Shown here piece by piece: positions 15,545 to 24,734 of a DNA stretch of 48,664 nt. A model generated the notes under the pieces. The model ran no database searches, had not been told where the DNA came from, and saw nothing but the letters and a program-made list of their open reading frames with translations. Source of the stretch: JAIOTH01 sp964639335 (GTDB lineage: Bacteria; Patescibacteriota; Patescibacteriia; UBA1558; S5-K13); contig CAZXCJ010000002.1 of assembly GCA_964639335.1 (NCBI GenBank), forward strand, positions 1 through 48,664, given 5' to 3'. A program made the translations under genes and the position numbers. Position 1 is the stretch's first letter; each line of letters starts with the position of its first letter.

Positions 15545-16984
15545 ATGACTAGATATATGAAAGAATTTACTATCAATAAAATTAAAGAAGATTTGGAAAA
15601 TAAAATTTTCTCCTGCCAAGAACTAGTGCAGAATTTTTTAATTAAAATTGAAAAAGATAAATTAAATGATTTTATAAATTTATTTGCCGAAGAGGCCGTA
15701 GCTCGGGCCAAGAAGATTGATTTAAAAATTAAGGCCGGTAAAAAATTGGAGCAATTAGAAGGTATTCCCATTGCCATTAAAGACAATATTCTAATCAAAG
15801 ATAAAATAAGTACTGGCGCATCTCATATTTTAGAAAATTATATAGCTACCTATGATGCTTATGTAATAGAAAAATTGCAGGATAAGGGAGTTATTTTTTT
15901 AGGAAAAACAAATTTAGATGAATTTGCTATGGGGACTTCTAATGAAACTTCTTATTTTGGTCCAGTTTTAAATCCGCATGATAAAACAAGAGTTCCGGGC
16001 GGTTCTTCTGGTGGTAGTGCGACAGCAGTAGCTAGCCATCATTGTGTTTTTGCTTTGGGAAGTGATACGGGCGGTTCTATTCGTCAGCCGGCTGCCTTTT
16101 GCGGAGTAACTGGATTTAAGCCCAGTTATGGTCGAATATCTAGAAATGGGCTGATGTCTCTAGCGTCTTCCTTAGATCAAATTGGCCCCCTGACTAATTC
16201 CGTGGAAGATGCCCTTGTTGTTTTTAACTCTATTTCTGGAAAGGATCATCATGACATGACAAGTCAAGAATCAAATTTAATTGATTTAAAAAACATAAAA
16301 AAAGATATTAAGCAGAAAATTATTGGAGTACCTAAAGATTATTATGATTTAAGCATTGATCAAGAAATTAGAAATAATTTTCAAAAAACCATAAATCAAT
16401 TAAAAAATGCAAAAGTTAAAGTTAAAGAAGTTGATTTATCTTTTTTGGATGCTGCTTTAGCAGTTTATTATATAATTCAGCCCGCGGAGGCCTCAACTAA
16501 TTTAGCTCGATATGACGGACTGCGTTATGGTTTAAATCAAAATCACGGCAAGGATTTATTAGAGGTTTATCTAAAAAATAGAGGAGAGGGCTTTGGTCAA
16601 GAAGTAAAAAGAAGGATTATGATTGGAACTTATGTTTTGTCCGAGGGTTATCGGGATGCTTATTATAATCAGGCCAAAAAAGTTCAGCAAGATATTAAAT
16701 ATAGATTTAAAAAAATATTTCAAGATGTAGATGCTATTATTTTACCTACCACACCTAGCATGGCATTTAAATTAAAAGAAAAGTTTAACGACCCCCTAAC
16801 CATGTATCTTTCTGATATTTTTACGGTCGCCATTAATATATCCGGTTTGCCAGCCATATCTATTCCCACTGGCCAGAGCAATAATTTACCAATCGGCACT
16901 CAAATTATTGGAGATTTTATGCAGGACGAAAAGGTTTTAAACATTGCTTATAATATGGAGAAGTTAGGCGTTAGTAGATACTAA
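15545..16984 (+). CDS. gatA: Asp/Glu-tRNA(Asn/Gln) amidotransferase subunit A
   Basis: 479 residues. It releases ammonia from glutamine for tRNA amidation. The amidase-signature triad is complete: Lys79 (GIPIAIKDN), Ser154 (PGGSSGGS) and Ser178 (DTGGSIRQP), at the positions expected for GatA. The following GVTGFKPSYGRISRNGL is also canonical. A second ATG at 15557 (MKEFTINK) is an equally good start. It probably works with the gatC product just upstream. Confidence 0.95.
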   Translation: MTRYMKEFTINKIKEDLENKIFSCQELVQNFLIKIEKDKLNDFINLFAEEAVARAKKIDLKIKAGKKLEQLEGIPIAIKDNILIKDKISTGASHILENYIATYDAYVIEKLQDKGVIFLGKTNLDEFAMGTSNETSYFGPVLNPHDKTRVPGGSSGGSATAVASHHCVFALGSDTGGSIRQPAAFCGVTGFKPSYGRISRNGLMSLASSLDQIGPLTNSVEDALVVFNSISGKDHHDMTSQESNLIDLKNIKKDIKQKIIGVPKDYYDLSIDQEIRNNFQKTINQLKNAKVKVKEVDLSFLDAALAVYYIIQPAEASTNLARYDGLRYGLNQNHGKDLLEVYLKNRGEGFGQEVKRRIMIGTYVLSEGYRDAYYNQAKKVQQDIKYRFKKIFQDVDAIILPTTPSMAFKLKEKFNDPLTMYLSDIFTVAINISGLPAISIPTGQSNNLPIGTQIIGDFMQDEKVLNIAYNMEKLGVSRY

Positions 16985-17092
16985 AATGTATAATGATGTA
17001 TAATGTATAATGTATTATGTATTATGTATAATGTATAATGATGTATAATGTATTATGAATTATGAATTATGTATAATGTAATAATTTAACAA
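16985..17092. repeat. short tandem repeats of TGTATAATG
   Basis: About ten imperfect copies of TGTATAATG / TGTATTATG fill the space between gatA and the DsbA-like gene. Each holds a TATAAT-like string, so the array could act as a weak multiple promoter, or it may simply be slippage-generated DNA. Confidence 0.7.
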
Positions 17093-17102
17093 TATAATAT
17101 CT

Positions 17103-17840
17103 ATGAATCAAAACAAAAAATTACCTCAAATAAAAAAAAGCAGATGGTATTTTAAATGGTGGGGAGTGGGAATAATACTTTTGGTTCTATTAATTGTTTC
17201 TATAAGTTTTTATTTTTATGACAGAGTGTTATTTTATAAAAAGGCCATAGAATCCGGAGGTATTTTATTAGGTGGTTATTCTGCTTATGAGGGAGGTGTT
17301 ATTCAGGGCTCAGATGAATCCATTACTAGAGAAGATTTAGAATCAGGCCATAATCCTAGCATAGGAGCCGATAATCCAGTTATGACTATGGTATTGTTTT
17401 CTGACTTTAATTGTCCTTACTGCTATGGTTATTATCCAGTTTTACGGCAATTTGTTTTAGAAAATAATGAAAAAACTAAATTGATTTTTAGAGATTTTCC
17501 TTTAGACGATGATAAGGCTTCTTTGGCAGCTAATTGCGCTTTTGCACAGGGAAGATTTTGGCAAATGCATGATAAATTGTTTTCTAACCAATCAGAATTG
17601 GATGACAGCTCTATTTTGAAAATAGCTGAAGAAATTGATTTAGATTTAGACAAATTTAATAATTGTTATCTTCAAGAAGAATTTAAAAATGATATTGGAG
17701 AAGATTTTATATTAGGTGCTCGGGCAGGAGTTAGCGGTACGCCTACTCTTTTTATTAATGGCAGTAAATTTCCTGGAGTAATGAGCAAAAATATTTTGGA
17801 ACAAATTTTAGCGGTTTTAGAAAATGAACCTGAAAATTAA
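17103..17840 (+). CDS. DsbA/BdbD-like membrane-anchored thiol oxidoreductase
   Basis: 245 residues. A basic N terminus and a membrane span (about 20-38) anchor a thioredoxin-fold domain facing outward. The active site is CPYC (104-107) in FSDFNCPYCYGYYPVL. The cis-Pro loop is GVSGTPTLFING and the helical insertion with CAFAQGRFWQMHDKLF is typical of the BdbD/DsbA group. It likely introduces or reshuffles disulfides in exported proteins, such as the Cys-containing pilins. A redox partner (VKOR or DsbB) is not in the window. The lgt gene follows after 11 nt. Confidence 0.88.
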   Translation: MNQNKKLPQIKKSRWYFKWWGVGIILLVLLIVSISFYFYDRVLFYKKAIESGGILLGGYSAYEGGVIQGSDESITREDLESGHNPSIGADNPVMTMVLFSDFNCPYCYGYYPVLRQFVLENNEKTKLIFRDFPLDDDKASLAANCAFAQGRFWQMHDKLFSNQSELDDSSILKIAEEIDLDLDKFNNCYLQEEFKNDIGEDFILGARAGVSGTPTLFINGSKFPGVMSKNILEQILAVLENEPEN

Positions 17841-17851
17841 TATTTAAAAAA

Positions 17852-18631
17852 GTGGGAATAAACATTATATTTAATCCAGTATTAGTTGATTTTGGTTTTG
17901 TAAAAATATATTGGTATGGTTTTATAATATCTTTAGGGATTTTGATTTCCCTATTTTTTGTTCATAGGACAGCTAAACAAAAAGGATATAATTTGAAAAA
18001 AATAGAGGATTTGTATTTTTATGTTATAATTTTTGGTTTAATCGGAGCCCGACTTTATGAAGTGTTTTTTTTCAATTGGTCTTATTATCAAAATAATCTA
18101 ATTAATATTTTTAAGGTTTGGGAGGGCGGTCTGGCTATACAAGGTACTATTCTATTTGGTGTACTTACGGTTTATGTGTTTTGTAGAAAGAATAAATTAG
18201 CATTTTGGAGATATACAGATTTATTAGTTTTGGGTTTAATTTTGGGCCAAGCCATAGGAAGATGGGGTAATTTTTTTAATCAAGAGCTTTATGGCAAAAT
18301 TTCAACTTTACCATGGGCTATATATATAGAGAGGACAGGATTTTTTCATCATCCTGTTTTTTTGTATGAGTCAATATTAAATTTAATATTATTCTTTATT
18401 TTAAGACAGGTTTTTAAAAAACAACGAAATTTTGGCTTAACCACTTTATTATATATAGGCGGTTATAGTTTTATCAGGTTTTTGATGGAATTTATTAGAA
18501 TTGATCCTTGTCCAATTGTTTTTGGGGTTAGATTACCGCAATTAGTTAGTTTTATTGTTGTAATTTTTATGATTTTAATTTTATTTTTTAAATTTAAACC
18601 ACATAAATCAAAGCCGTCTATGGGCACCTAA
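17852..18631 (+). CDS. lgt: phosphatidylglycerol-prolipoprotein diacylglyceryl transferase
   Basis: 259 residues with about seven membrane spans. It adds diacylglycerol to the lipobox Cys of prolipoproteins. Visible family signatures: YWYGFIISLGILI, IIFGLIGARLYEV, GGLAIQG and the hallmark GRWGNFFNQELYG, with RFLMEFIR near the C terminus. The GTG start gives the standard N terminus and lies 11 nt after the preceding stop, so the two genes are probably cotranscribed. A TGTGGATAA (DnaA-box-like) lies just after the stop at 18637-18645. Confidence 0.93.
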   Translation: MGINIIFNPVLVDFGFVKIYWYGFIISLGILISLFFVHRTAKQKGYNLKKIEDLYFYVIIFGLIGARLYEVFFFNWSYYQNNLINIFKVWEGGLAIQGTILFGVLTVYVFCRKNKLAFWRYTDLLVLGLILGQAIGRWGNFFNQELYGKISTLPWAIYIERTGFFHHPVFLYESILNLILFFILRQVFKKQRNFGLTTLLYIGGYSFIRFLMEFIRIDPCPIVFGVRLPQLVSFIVVIFMILILFFKFKPHKSKPSMGT

Positions 18632-18780
18632 TTTTTTGTGGATAACTAACTTTACAATTTAAAATTTAAATATTATATTTTAAGCAATGAAAAGCGCAAT
18701 AAAAAATTTAGGTTTTTATAAAGAGCAGAATCATGCGAGTGGTTTTGTTTTAATTTAAACTGCTAAATTGCCAAACTGCT

Positions 18781-19158
18781 ATGAGTAAAAAATATTTAAC
18801 AATAGATGATATTAGTTCTTATAAGATTGCTTATGATTTATCTAATTATGTTTGGAATGTTGTTATTAATTGGAATTATTTTGCCTTAAAAACTATTGGT
18901 AATCAATTTGTAAGATCTATTGATTCTATATCTGCTAATATTGCAGAAGGTTTTGGGAGATATAATAAAAAAGAAAAGATTCATTTTTATCGTTATAGTC
19001 AGGGTTCGATTATTGAATCAAAAGATTGGAATGCAAAAGCAAGGGCAAGGTCTTTATTAAAAGATGAGGAGGATCAATATATCTGTGATAAATTAACTAA
19101 GTTGCCAAAGGAAGTTAATACTTTGATAAAATTTACTAGAGATAAGCTTTCGGAGTAA
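18781..19158 (+). CDS. four-helix-bundle protein (23S rRNA-intervening-sequence-protein family)
   Basis: 125 residues. AYDLSNYVWNVV, then FVRSIDSISANIAEGFGRY and HFYRYSQGSIIESKDW match the widespread four-helix-bundle family first seen encoded in 23S rRNA intervening sequences. Its molecular function is not established; the fold is the same as that of DGR Avd accessory proteins. Here it stands alone, flanked by AT-rich tandem repeats, and is not linked to a reverse transcriptase. Confidence 0.8.
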   Translation: MSKKYLTIDDISSYKIAYDLSNYVWNVVINWNYFALKTIGNQFVRSIDSISANIAEGFGRYNKKEKIHFYRYSQGSIIESKDWNAKARARSLLKDEEDQYICDKLTKLPKEVNTLIKFTRDKLSE

Positions 19159-19301
19159 ACTGTTAAACTGTTAAACTGCTAAACTGCTAAATTGCCAAAT
19201 TGCCAAATTGCTGAATTTTAACAATATAACCATTTAACCATTTAACAATATAACCATTTAACCATTTAACAATTTAGTAACCATTTAACCATTTAACCAC
19301 T
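19159..19301. repeat. tandem 8-9-bp repeats (AAACTGTT / AACCATTT)
   Basis: Runs of AAACTGTTA, AAATTGCC and then ATTTAACC in tandem. Related runs occur at 20037-20218, 24600-24660 and 39726-39756, so octamer arrays of this kind are a feature of this genome. Confidence 0.75.
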
Positions 19302-20015
19302 ATGGACAAAAAATTTATAGTATTGATAATCGTAATTTTATTAATCGCCGTCGTATATATAATAGTAGGTGATTTGAAAAAAACAAAAGAAATAGAGGTT
19401 GTAAAAGAAAGCGCTATTGAAGAAGCTGAAGAAGACATTGATTCTACTATCAATTATTTTAATTCCCATTATAATTTTTCTGTAGATGTGCCGATAGGTC
19501 TTAAGTATTGTTTAAATGATTTTTGTGATGATAGTGCTCAAGATAAAGATGTTAATTTTAAAATTACAGCTTATAATTTTTTAGAGTATCAAAATATTGA
19601 GATTACTGAAGAAATTTCAACATATCCATATTTAGAAATAAGACCTCGTAAAAATTTACTTGGTATGTCGGCAATTGATTTTGCTAAGCGTTCTCTTGAT
19701 TTTAACCGAAAATATAGTAAGAATTTTAAGGACACATATTCACAGGAAGAAAAAATTGTATTTGCTGGTGAAGATGCCTATTCATTTATTGCTGAGAAAG
19801 GTTTTGAGGAAAGGGGGGCTTTGGTTGATGACGAGGGGGCAAAGGATTCTCCAAAATTTTATGAAACCGCTGGGGAAGGCACCCTTTTAGAATTACCTCA
19901 TAAGATAATTTATTTGGATCATGATGGCATTATGTATCGAATCATATATCCAATTGAAAATGAAATAGCAGTGGATATTATAGATTCGTTTAAATTTATT
20001 GAACCTACTGAATAA
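19302..20015 (+). CDS. membrane-anchored hypothetical protein
   Basis: 237 residues. The N-terminal span (about residues 5-22, VLIIVILLIAVVYIIVG) is followed by an acidic linker and an extracytoplasmic domain of about 190 residues that begins YNFSVDVPIGLKYC. The first-strand pattern resembles PsbP-like or similar single-domain lipoprotein-like folds common in these bacteria, but I cannot name a family. It is enclosed on both sides by octamer tandem repeats. Confidence 0.6.
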   Translation: MDKKFIVLIIVILLIAVVYIIVGDLKKTKEIEVVKESAIEEAEEDIDSTINYFNSHYNFSVDVPIGLKYCLNDFCDDSAQDKDVNFKITAYNFLEYQNIEITEEISTYPYLEIRPRKNLLGMSAIDFAKRSLDFNRKYSKNFKDTYSQEEKIVFAGEDAYSFIAEKGFEERGALVDDEGAKDSPKFYETAGEGTLLELPHKIIYLDHDGIMYRIIYPIENEIAVDIIDSFKFIEPTE

Positions 20016-20338
20016 TATAATTATATATTAGTTTTTCAACTTAAACTGTTAAACCGTTGAACTGTTGAACTGTTGAACTGTTGAATTGTTTTAAATTGCT
20101 TTAATAATTTAGTAATTTATTCTAACCATTTAACAATTTAACCATTTAACAATTTAGTAACCATTTAACCATTTAATAACAATTTAACAATTTAGTAACC
20201 ATTTAACAACTTAATATAAGAAGGAAAAGCGATTTATTCACCAGTCAGAGATTTTGTCTTTGACATAATGTATTAACTTAAGGGCCGTATTTTTGCGGTC
20301 CTTTTTAATTTAATGAAAACAACCCATGGAGGTTTAAG
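20016..20338. other. gene-free gap: octamer repeats, hairpin terminator, strong ribosome-binding site
   Basis: 20037-20218 holds AAACTGTT/AACCATTT-type tandem repeats. At 20281-20310 AAGGGCCG and CGGTCCTT pair around TATTTTTG and are followed by a T run, a likely terminator. GGAGG at 20328-20332, six bases before the next ATG, is the best Shine-Dalgarno sequence in the window and unlike its neighbours. Confidence 0.65.
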
Positions 20339-22948
20339 ATGAAAAAGATTGTAAAATTAGTAGCTATTATAATGGTAGCTATGTTCGTAAAATTAGAGGC
20401 AGATGACCATTTTTTGACTCTGCCAGTAATTGGAAGCGATATTGAAGTTGAACATGCCTGGTATTATCACCCCGATGTTGGAGGAGGACTTCATCAAGCA
20501 ATTGATTATACTCGTTTAGTGCCTGGGGCAATTGAAGGCCAAAATATTTTGGCAAGTTATGGCGGCATAGTGGTCCACATTACTAATGATGTTCCAAACA
20601 ATACTAATCCACCGGGTCAGGCCTATGGTAATTATGTTAAAATTGACCATGATAATGGATATGAAACTCTTTATGCTCATTGTTTATGCAATAGCATTCC
20701 ACTTAATGTTGGTGATTATGTATACCAGGGCCAAATTATTGGCCAAGTAGGAATAACCGGCCTGACTAGCGGAGCTCATTTACATTTTGAATTGATTTAC
20801 AACGGAGAAAAGATTGATCCTTATGGCTGGTACACTTATCCGAATACTCCCAATACTTATCCAAATTGTAATCCCGATGAATATTATTGGATGCAAAGCC
20901 CGCCTGCCGGGCCTCCTAATGTTAACTCCGACAGACAGTTGCCAAATGATTTATTAGTACATGTTTTAGGAACTCCAGATTATTGTTATTTAGAAAATGA
21001 CTTGATGTGCAAATTTGATTGTGAGTACCCTTTTTATACTTGGGGTTTTGAATGGGACGAAGCTGTTGACATTAGCCAAGATGAGTTTTCCGATTTCTTA
21101 ATAGGTCCTGATGTTGAAGTTATGCCCGGAGCCGGTGTTTATGACCAAAATTACCAAAGATGGGTTTTTGACTACAGCTCTGATACTTCGCCAGTTATTG
21201 TCAAAAGAAAGGCGACTAATTGGTCGCAATTAGGTTATGCAGTGGATATTTGGATTCCAGTTTCTAATGATTTTATGGCTCAATTTAATCAAGGTTCAGA
21301 ATTGTTAAATGTTAGTGATTATCCTTATGGAGCTGTTTTACAAAATCAAAACAATTTGTCTCAAAGATATGTTTTGGTTAATGGCAGTAATTATGGAATG
21401 CCAAGTCAGAAAATGAAAATTCCTTTGTTTTCCGATGATGCTTATCATATTAATTATTATCATCACAATTTCAATGTTTTGGTTTCTAATTCAGCTTTAG
21501 CCAATTTCCCAACTATTAATGGAGTGTGCAGTATGATTCGCGACGGAAAATTGATTAGTGGTTCAGGAGCAGAAATTTACTATTTGGAAAATGGTCAAAA
21601 AAGAAAGATTGTTGATGCCAATTCTTTTATCTATTATGGTTTTGATTATGCTAATGTTCATGAAGTTAGTAATGCTGACATTGATATTTTTCCTAATGGA
21701 GCAGATATTTTCTTTAGTCCAAGCGGTGGTGCGGCTTATGCTGGCGGTGAATTAGAAGATGGTGGTTTTGATTCAGGATTAAGTGCTTATTGGAATTTCT
21801 TTGACTGGCAGGAAGTGGCTGACTTTGACGTAACAGCTAACAATTCAATTTCAGGTGTGTTTAAAGCGGAAGTAGATGTTTTTTCTTCGGTCAATTCTTA
21901 TGATGTAGAACTTAAACAGTTAGTAGAAGTTGAAAATGAAGCATTATATCATTTCTCGTTTTGGATTAAATCTATTGATCAGATGCCAGTTACTATAGCT
22001 CTACAAAATGATAATTCTCCTTGGAATAATTACGGTTTATGGAAAGAAATCAGCACTTCTGGTGATTGGAGTAAATATCAATATGTCTTTACAGCTAATG
22101 GCTTTGATGATTTGGCCCGTCTTAGTTTTCAAGTTGGCCAGTCAACTGGACATCTTTATCTTGACCAAGTTGTTTTTGAAAAAATAGAAGAAATTCTACC
22201 CCCAGCTGGAAATTTATTGGCTAATGGAGATTTTGAATTGGGACATTACGCCCCATATCAAGTAGAGGACCATAATTCTACGGCCTCTTACTATACCGAT
22301 GAATTAGAATCTTACCATGGCCAGTATTCCTTGTTCATTGATCCTAATCAAAACGGAGAGTTTTATCAAGTGCAGTTAAAACAAATTGTAGAAGTTGAAG
22401 AAGACCAAGAGTATCAGCTTTCTTTTTGGGCTAAAGCACAAACTGAGAGAACGGTTCTTGTGGAACTTTGCCAAGATGTTTCTCCTTGGACTAATTATGG
22501 ACTATGGGAAGAAATTTCTATTAGCCCCGGCTGGAATTTATATCAGATAGAATTTACAACTGATAATGTCGGTACAGCTCGCTTAGCCATTCATTTAGGA
22601 AATCAGGACATTGCTCTGTGGTTAGATGATATTTCCTTATTAGATTCTTTTTCCATTGCTGATAATCCAATTGAAACGGGAAATGTTTCTTTATGGCAAA
22701 ATTACCCCAATCCTTTTGAAACCAGTACTTCTATCTCTTATTCCTTGTTAGAGTTTGATTGTCATTTGTTGATTTACAACATTAAGGGTCAAATTGTTCA
22801 AGATTTTCTTTTAGATAATAGTCAGAATAGTATTCTTTGGTCAGGCAATGACCAAACTGGCTTTTCAGTTCCTAGTGGAGTGTATTTTTATCAAATTAAA
22901 GGTTCCACTATACAAAGTTCGGTGAAAAAAATGCTTTTCCTTAAATAA
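20339..22948 (+). CDS. secreted M23-family peptidase with carbohydrate-binding-like modules and a type IX-style C-terminal sorting domain
   Basis: 869 residues. A signal peptide (1-21) is followed by an M23/LytM metallopeptidase (about 35-165: HQAIDYTR, YGNYVKIDHDNGYETLYAH and HLHFEL supply zinc and catalytic His/Asp). Two related modules of the CBM4_9-like type start near 470 and at LLANGDFELG near 625. The C terminus (about 780-869) reads WQNYPNPFETSTSISYSL...YNIKGQ...SGVYFYQIKG, the FlgD-Ig / T9SS type A sorting pattern of Bacteroidetes-Cloacimonadota-type bacteria. It probably cuts peptidoglycan cross-links or glycine bridges. Strong Shine-Dalgarno, own terminators and the sorting tail suggest transfer from such a donor; no T9SS gene is visible here. 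Confidence 0.85.
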   Translation: MKKIVKLVAIIMVAMFVKLEADDHFLTLPVIGSDIEVEHAWYYHPDVGGGLHQAIDYTRLVPGAIEGQNILASYGGIVVHITNDVPNNTNPPGQAYGNYVKIDHDNGYETLYAHCLCNSIPLNVGDYVYQGQIIGQVGITGLTSGAHLHFELIYNGEKIDPYGWYTYPNTPNTYPNCNPDEYYWMQSPPAGPPNVNSDRQLPNDLLVHVLGTPDYCYLENDLMCKFDCEYPFYTWGFEWDEAVDISQDEFSDFLIGPDVEVMPGAGVYDQNYQRWVFDYSSDTSPVIVKRKATNWSQLGYAVDIWIPVSNDFMAQFNQGSELLNVSDYPYGAVLQNQNNLSQRYVLVNGSNYGMPSQKMKIPLFSDDAYHINYYHHNFNVLVSNSALANFPTINGVCSMIRDGKLISGSGAEIYYLENGQKRKIVDANSFIYYGFDYANVHEVSNADIDIFPNGADIFFSPSGGAAYAGGELEDGGFDSGLSAYWNFFDWQEVADFDVTANNSISGVFKAEVDVFSSVNSYDVELKQLVEVENEALYHFSFWIKSIDQMPVTIALQNDNSPWNNYGLWKEISTSGDWSKYQYVFTANGFDDLARLSFQVGQSTGHLYLDQVVFEKIEEILPPAGNLLANGDFELGHYAPYQVEDHNSTASYYTDELESYHGQYSLFIDPNQNGEFYQVQLKQIVEVEEDQEYQLSFWAKAQTERTVLVELCQDVSPWTNYGLWEEISISPGWNLYQIEFTTDNVGTARLAIHLGNQDIALWLDDISLLDSFSIADNPIETGNVSLWQNYPNPFETSTSISYSLLEFDCHLLIYNIKGQIVQDFLLDNSQNSILWSGNDQTGFSVPSGVYFYQIKGSTIQSSVKKMLFLK

Positions 22949-22954
22949 GTAAAA

Positions 22955-23048
22955 ATCACCTTTAAGGTGATAAATCCCACACCTTTTTTTAGGAAAAGGT
23001 GTGGGATAAATCCCTGTCTTTTAATTGACGGGGATTTTTTTGTTTTTT
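22955..23048 (+). terminator. three successive hairpins ending the M23 gene transcript
   Basis: ATCACC/GGTGAT (22955-22971), ATCCCACACCTTTT/AAAAGGTGTGGGAT (22974-23007) and AAATCCC-GTC/GACGGGGATTT plus a T run (23008-23048). The last has the form of a rho-independent terminator. The middle one belongs to the CACCTTTTT palindrome family found also at 44630-44810. Confidence 0.7.
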
Positions 23049-23050
23049 TA

Positions 23051-23076
23051 GCCACCTTTTTCTAGAAAAAGGTGGC
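23051..23076. repeat. perfect 26-bp palindrome
   Basis: GCCACCTTTTTCT followed by its exact reverse complement; flanking TA...GCTA extends the pairing with a one-base slip. Related CACCTTTTT palindromes are at 22974-23007, 41622-41652 and 44630-44810. Confidence 0.8.
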
Positions 23077-23086
23077 GCTAAAAAGT

Positions 23087-23240
23087 CGCGCCCCTTACAA
23101 AAATTTATATAATTTTATCACTACACTGGCTAAAATTTCGAAACTCACCCCCACTTTTTTCAAAAGTGGGGGTTCAAACAGTCGAAATTTTTTTACGCCA
23201 GTTTCGTTCAAATTCTAGATAAATTTTTGTAAGGGGCGCG
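23087..23240. repeat. 154-bp element with perfect 22-bp terminal inverted repeats and nested stems
   Basis: Left arm CGCGCCCCTTACAAAAATTTAT (23087-23108, first 20 bases CGCGCCCCTTACAAAAATTT) pairs exactly with 23219-23240. Inside, ACTGGC-TAAAATTTCGA pairs with TCGAAATTT...ACGCCAGT, and CCCCCACTTTT pairs with AAAAGTGGGGG at the centre. The element lies between two convergent genes. It could be a MITE-like element or a long structured RNA. Confidence 0.8.
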
Positions 23241-23316
23241 GGAATTATATATTAAAATAAAAATTGATGAATTAATCAGCGTGATAAGAGTGTTAGTATT
23301 ATGGCCAAGGATTTTT

Positions 23317-24591
23317 TTACATATCTTTTCTCAAAGCGAGGATTGGGTCCATTTTAGCGGCTTTGCGGGCTGGGAAAACTCCAAAAACTAATCCAGACAA
23401 AATGGAGAAACTAAAAGCAATAATTAAGCCAATTAAAGGAATAACTAATTTCCAGTCTAAGCCATAATAATTAGCTCCGATTGAAATTAATAAAGCAATT
23501 AAGATTCCCAGAACTATTCCTACTAAAGCTCCAATTAAAGCGATAATTATAGCTTCAATTAAAAATTGCCACAAAATGTCTTTTTGTTTAGCGCCAACGG
23601 CTTTACGCAAACCAATTTCAAAAGTTCTTTCACTGACAATAACATACATGATGTTCATAATGCCTACTCCGCCGACAATTAGAGAAACGACAACTATAGC
23701 CAAGAGAAGCAAGGTGATATAAGCAGTTATTTCATCAACCATAGACATCATTTCTTCCATGGTATAAACCACAAAGTCATCTTTGGCAGTATCAGCCTCG
23801 GGATTATTAATATCGTGATTTTCGCGTAATAAAACCCTAATATCTTCAGCAGTTTGGTCGGCCAAAGACAAATCTTCTATTTGATGAACCATGTACATTA
23901 AATAATCAATGCCCATAATTCTTTTTTGCAAAGTGCGAACAGGAATATAAATATATTCATCAAAGTCAACGCTCATTACTGCCCCCCTTTCTTCCATAAT
24001 TCCAATAACTTTATATTTAGATTTTCCTAATTTAATAAACCTTCCTAAAGCGTCAGAATCAGCAAAAAGCGTTTCTTTAACCTTTGAACCTAAAACCACT
24101 ACTCGCGCCAAAGATTTATCTTCTCCTGCGGTAAAAAATCTTCCTTGAGCAACTTCACTTTTATCTATATTTATATAAGCGGGACTAACTCCAAATAAAA
24201 ATATTTTTTTTCTTTTGTTTTCATGAGTAGCCAATTCTTGACCCATGATTCCGCCATAACCATCTAGGACATTGGGTAACTTAATAGCATCTTCAACATC
24301 ATCTAAAGTCAGAGTAGTTATTTGCACTCCTTGGGCCATAGCAGTGGCGGTCTCCATATCACTAGTACCACCCTTTTTGCTTTTTTCTGGAATACGCACT
24401 TCGCTTTCTATAATATCAGTTCCAAAAGATTCTACCTGTTGGACAATTAAATTTTTAAATCCCTCTCCAGCAGAAAAAACAACCATGATGCTGGTTACTC
24501 CGACAACCATACCTAAAATAGTTAAAAAAGTTCTAGTTTTATTATTTTTAATTGATTGCCAAACGATTTTTAAAGGAGTTTTTAGGTTCAT
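23317..24591 (-). CDS. MacB/FtsX-family ABC transporter permease (second copy)
   Basis: 424 residues. The layout is MacB_PCD: a first membrane span near the N terminus (NKTRTFLTILGMVVGVTSIMVV), a large extracytoplasmic domain (about 45-295), then three spans at the C terminus with VSERTFEIGLRKAVGAKQ and FPARKAAKMDPILALR. These motifs match the mechanotransmission permeases of the MacB/LolCE type. It is paralogous to the permease at 24852-26108, sharing ARVVVLGSKVKE and related phrases. A heterodimeric permease driven by the ATPase at 26115 is likely. It is separated from its paralogue by 260 nt of repeats. Confidence 0.9.
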   Translation of the reverse strand: MNLKTPLKIVWQSIKNNKTRTFLTILGMVVGVTSIMVVFSAGEGFKNLIVQQVESFGTDIIESEVRIPEKSKKGGTSDMETATAMAQGVQITTLTLDDVEDAIKLPNVLDGYGGIMGQELATHENKRKKIFLFGVSPAYINIDKSEVAQGRFFTAGEDKSLARVVVLGSKVKETLFADSDALGRFIKLGKSKYKVIGIMEERGAVMSVDFDEYIYIPVRTLQKRIMGIDYLMYMVHQIEDLSLADQTAEDIRVLLRENHDINNPEADTAKDDFVVYTMEEMMSMVDEITAYITLLLLAIVVVSLIVGGVGIMNIMYVIVSERTFEIGLRKAVGAKQKDILWQFLIEAIIIALIGALVGIVLGILIALLISIGANYYGLDWKLVIPLIGLIIAFSFSILSGLVFGVFPARKAAKMDPILALRKDM

Positions 24592-24646
24592 TTTTATTAA
24601 ATTGTTGAATGGTTACTAAATGGTTAAATTGTTAAATGGTTAAATG

Positions 24647-24734
24647 GTTAAATGGTTAAATTGTCGAAGATCCCGAGTTTATCGAGGGATCGAAGACCCT
24701 GAGTGGGTGAAACGAATCGAAGGGTTAAATTGTT
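24647..24734. repeat. 88-bp exact dispersed repeat, copy 1
   Basis: Identical over 88 bases to 39744-39831. The core runs TCGAAGATCCCGAGTTTATC to ACGAATCGAAGGG and is flanked by octamer TTAAATGG repeats. The core contains a GATCCC/GGGATC hairpin. This copy separates the two permease genes. Confidence 0.9.

Noticed and set aside
19159..20218. Possible CRISPR array in the repeated AACCATTT units
   Set aside because: Units are 8-9 bp in direct tandem without spacers, and no cas gene is present.
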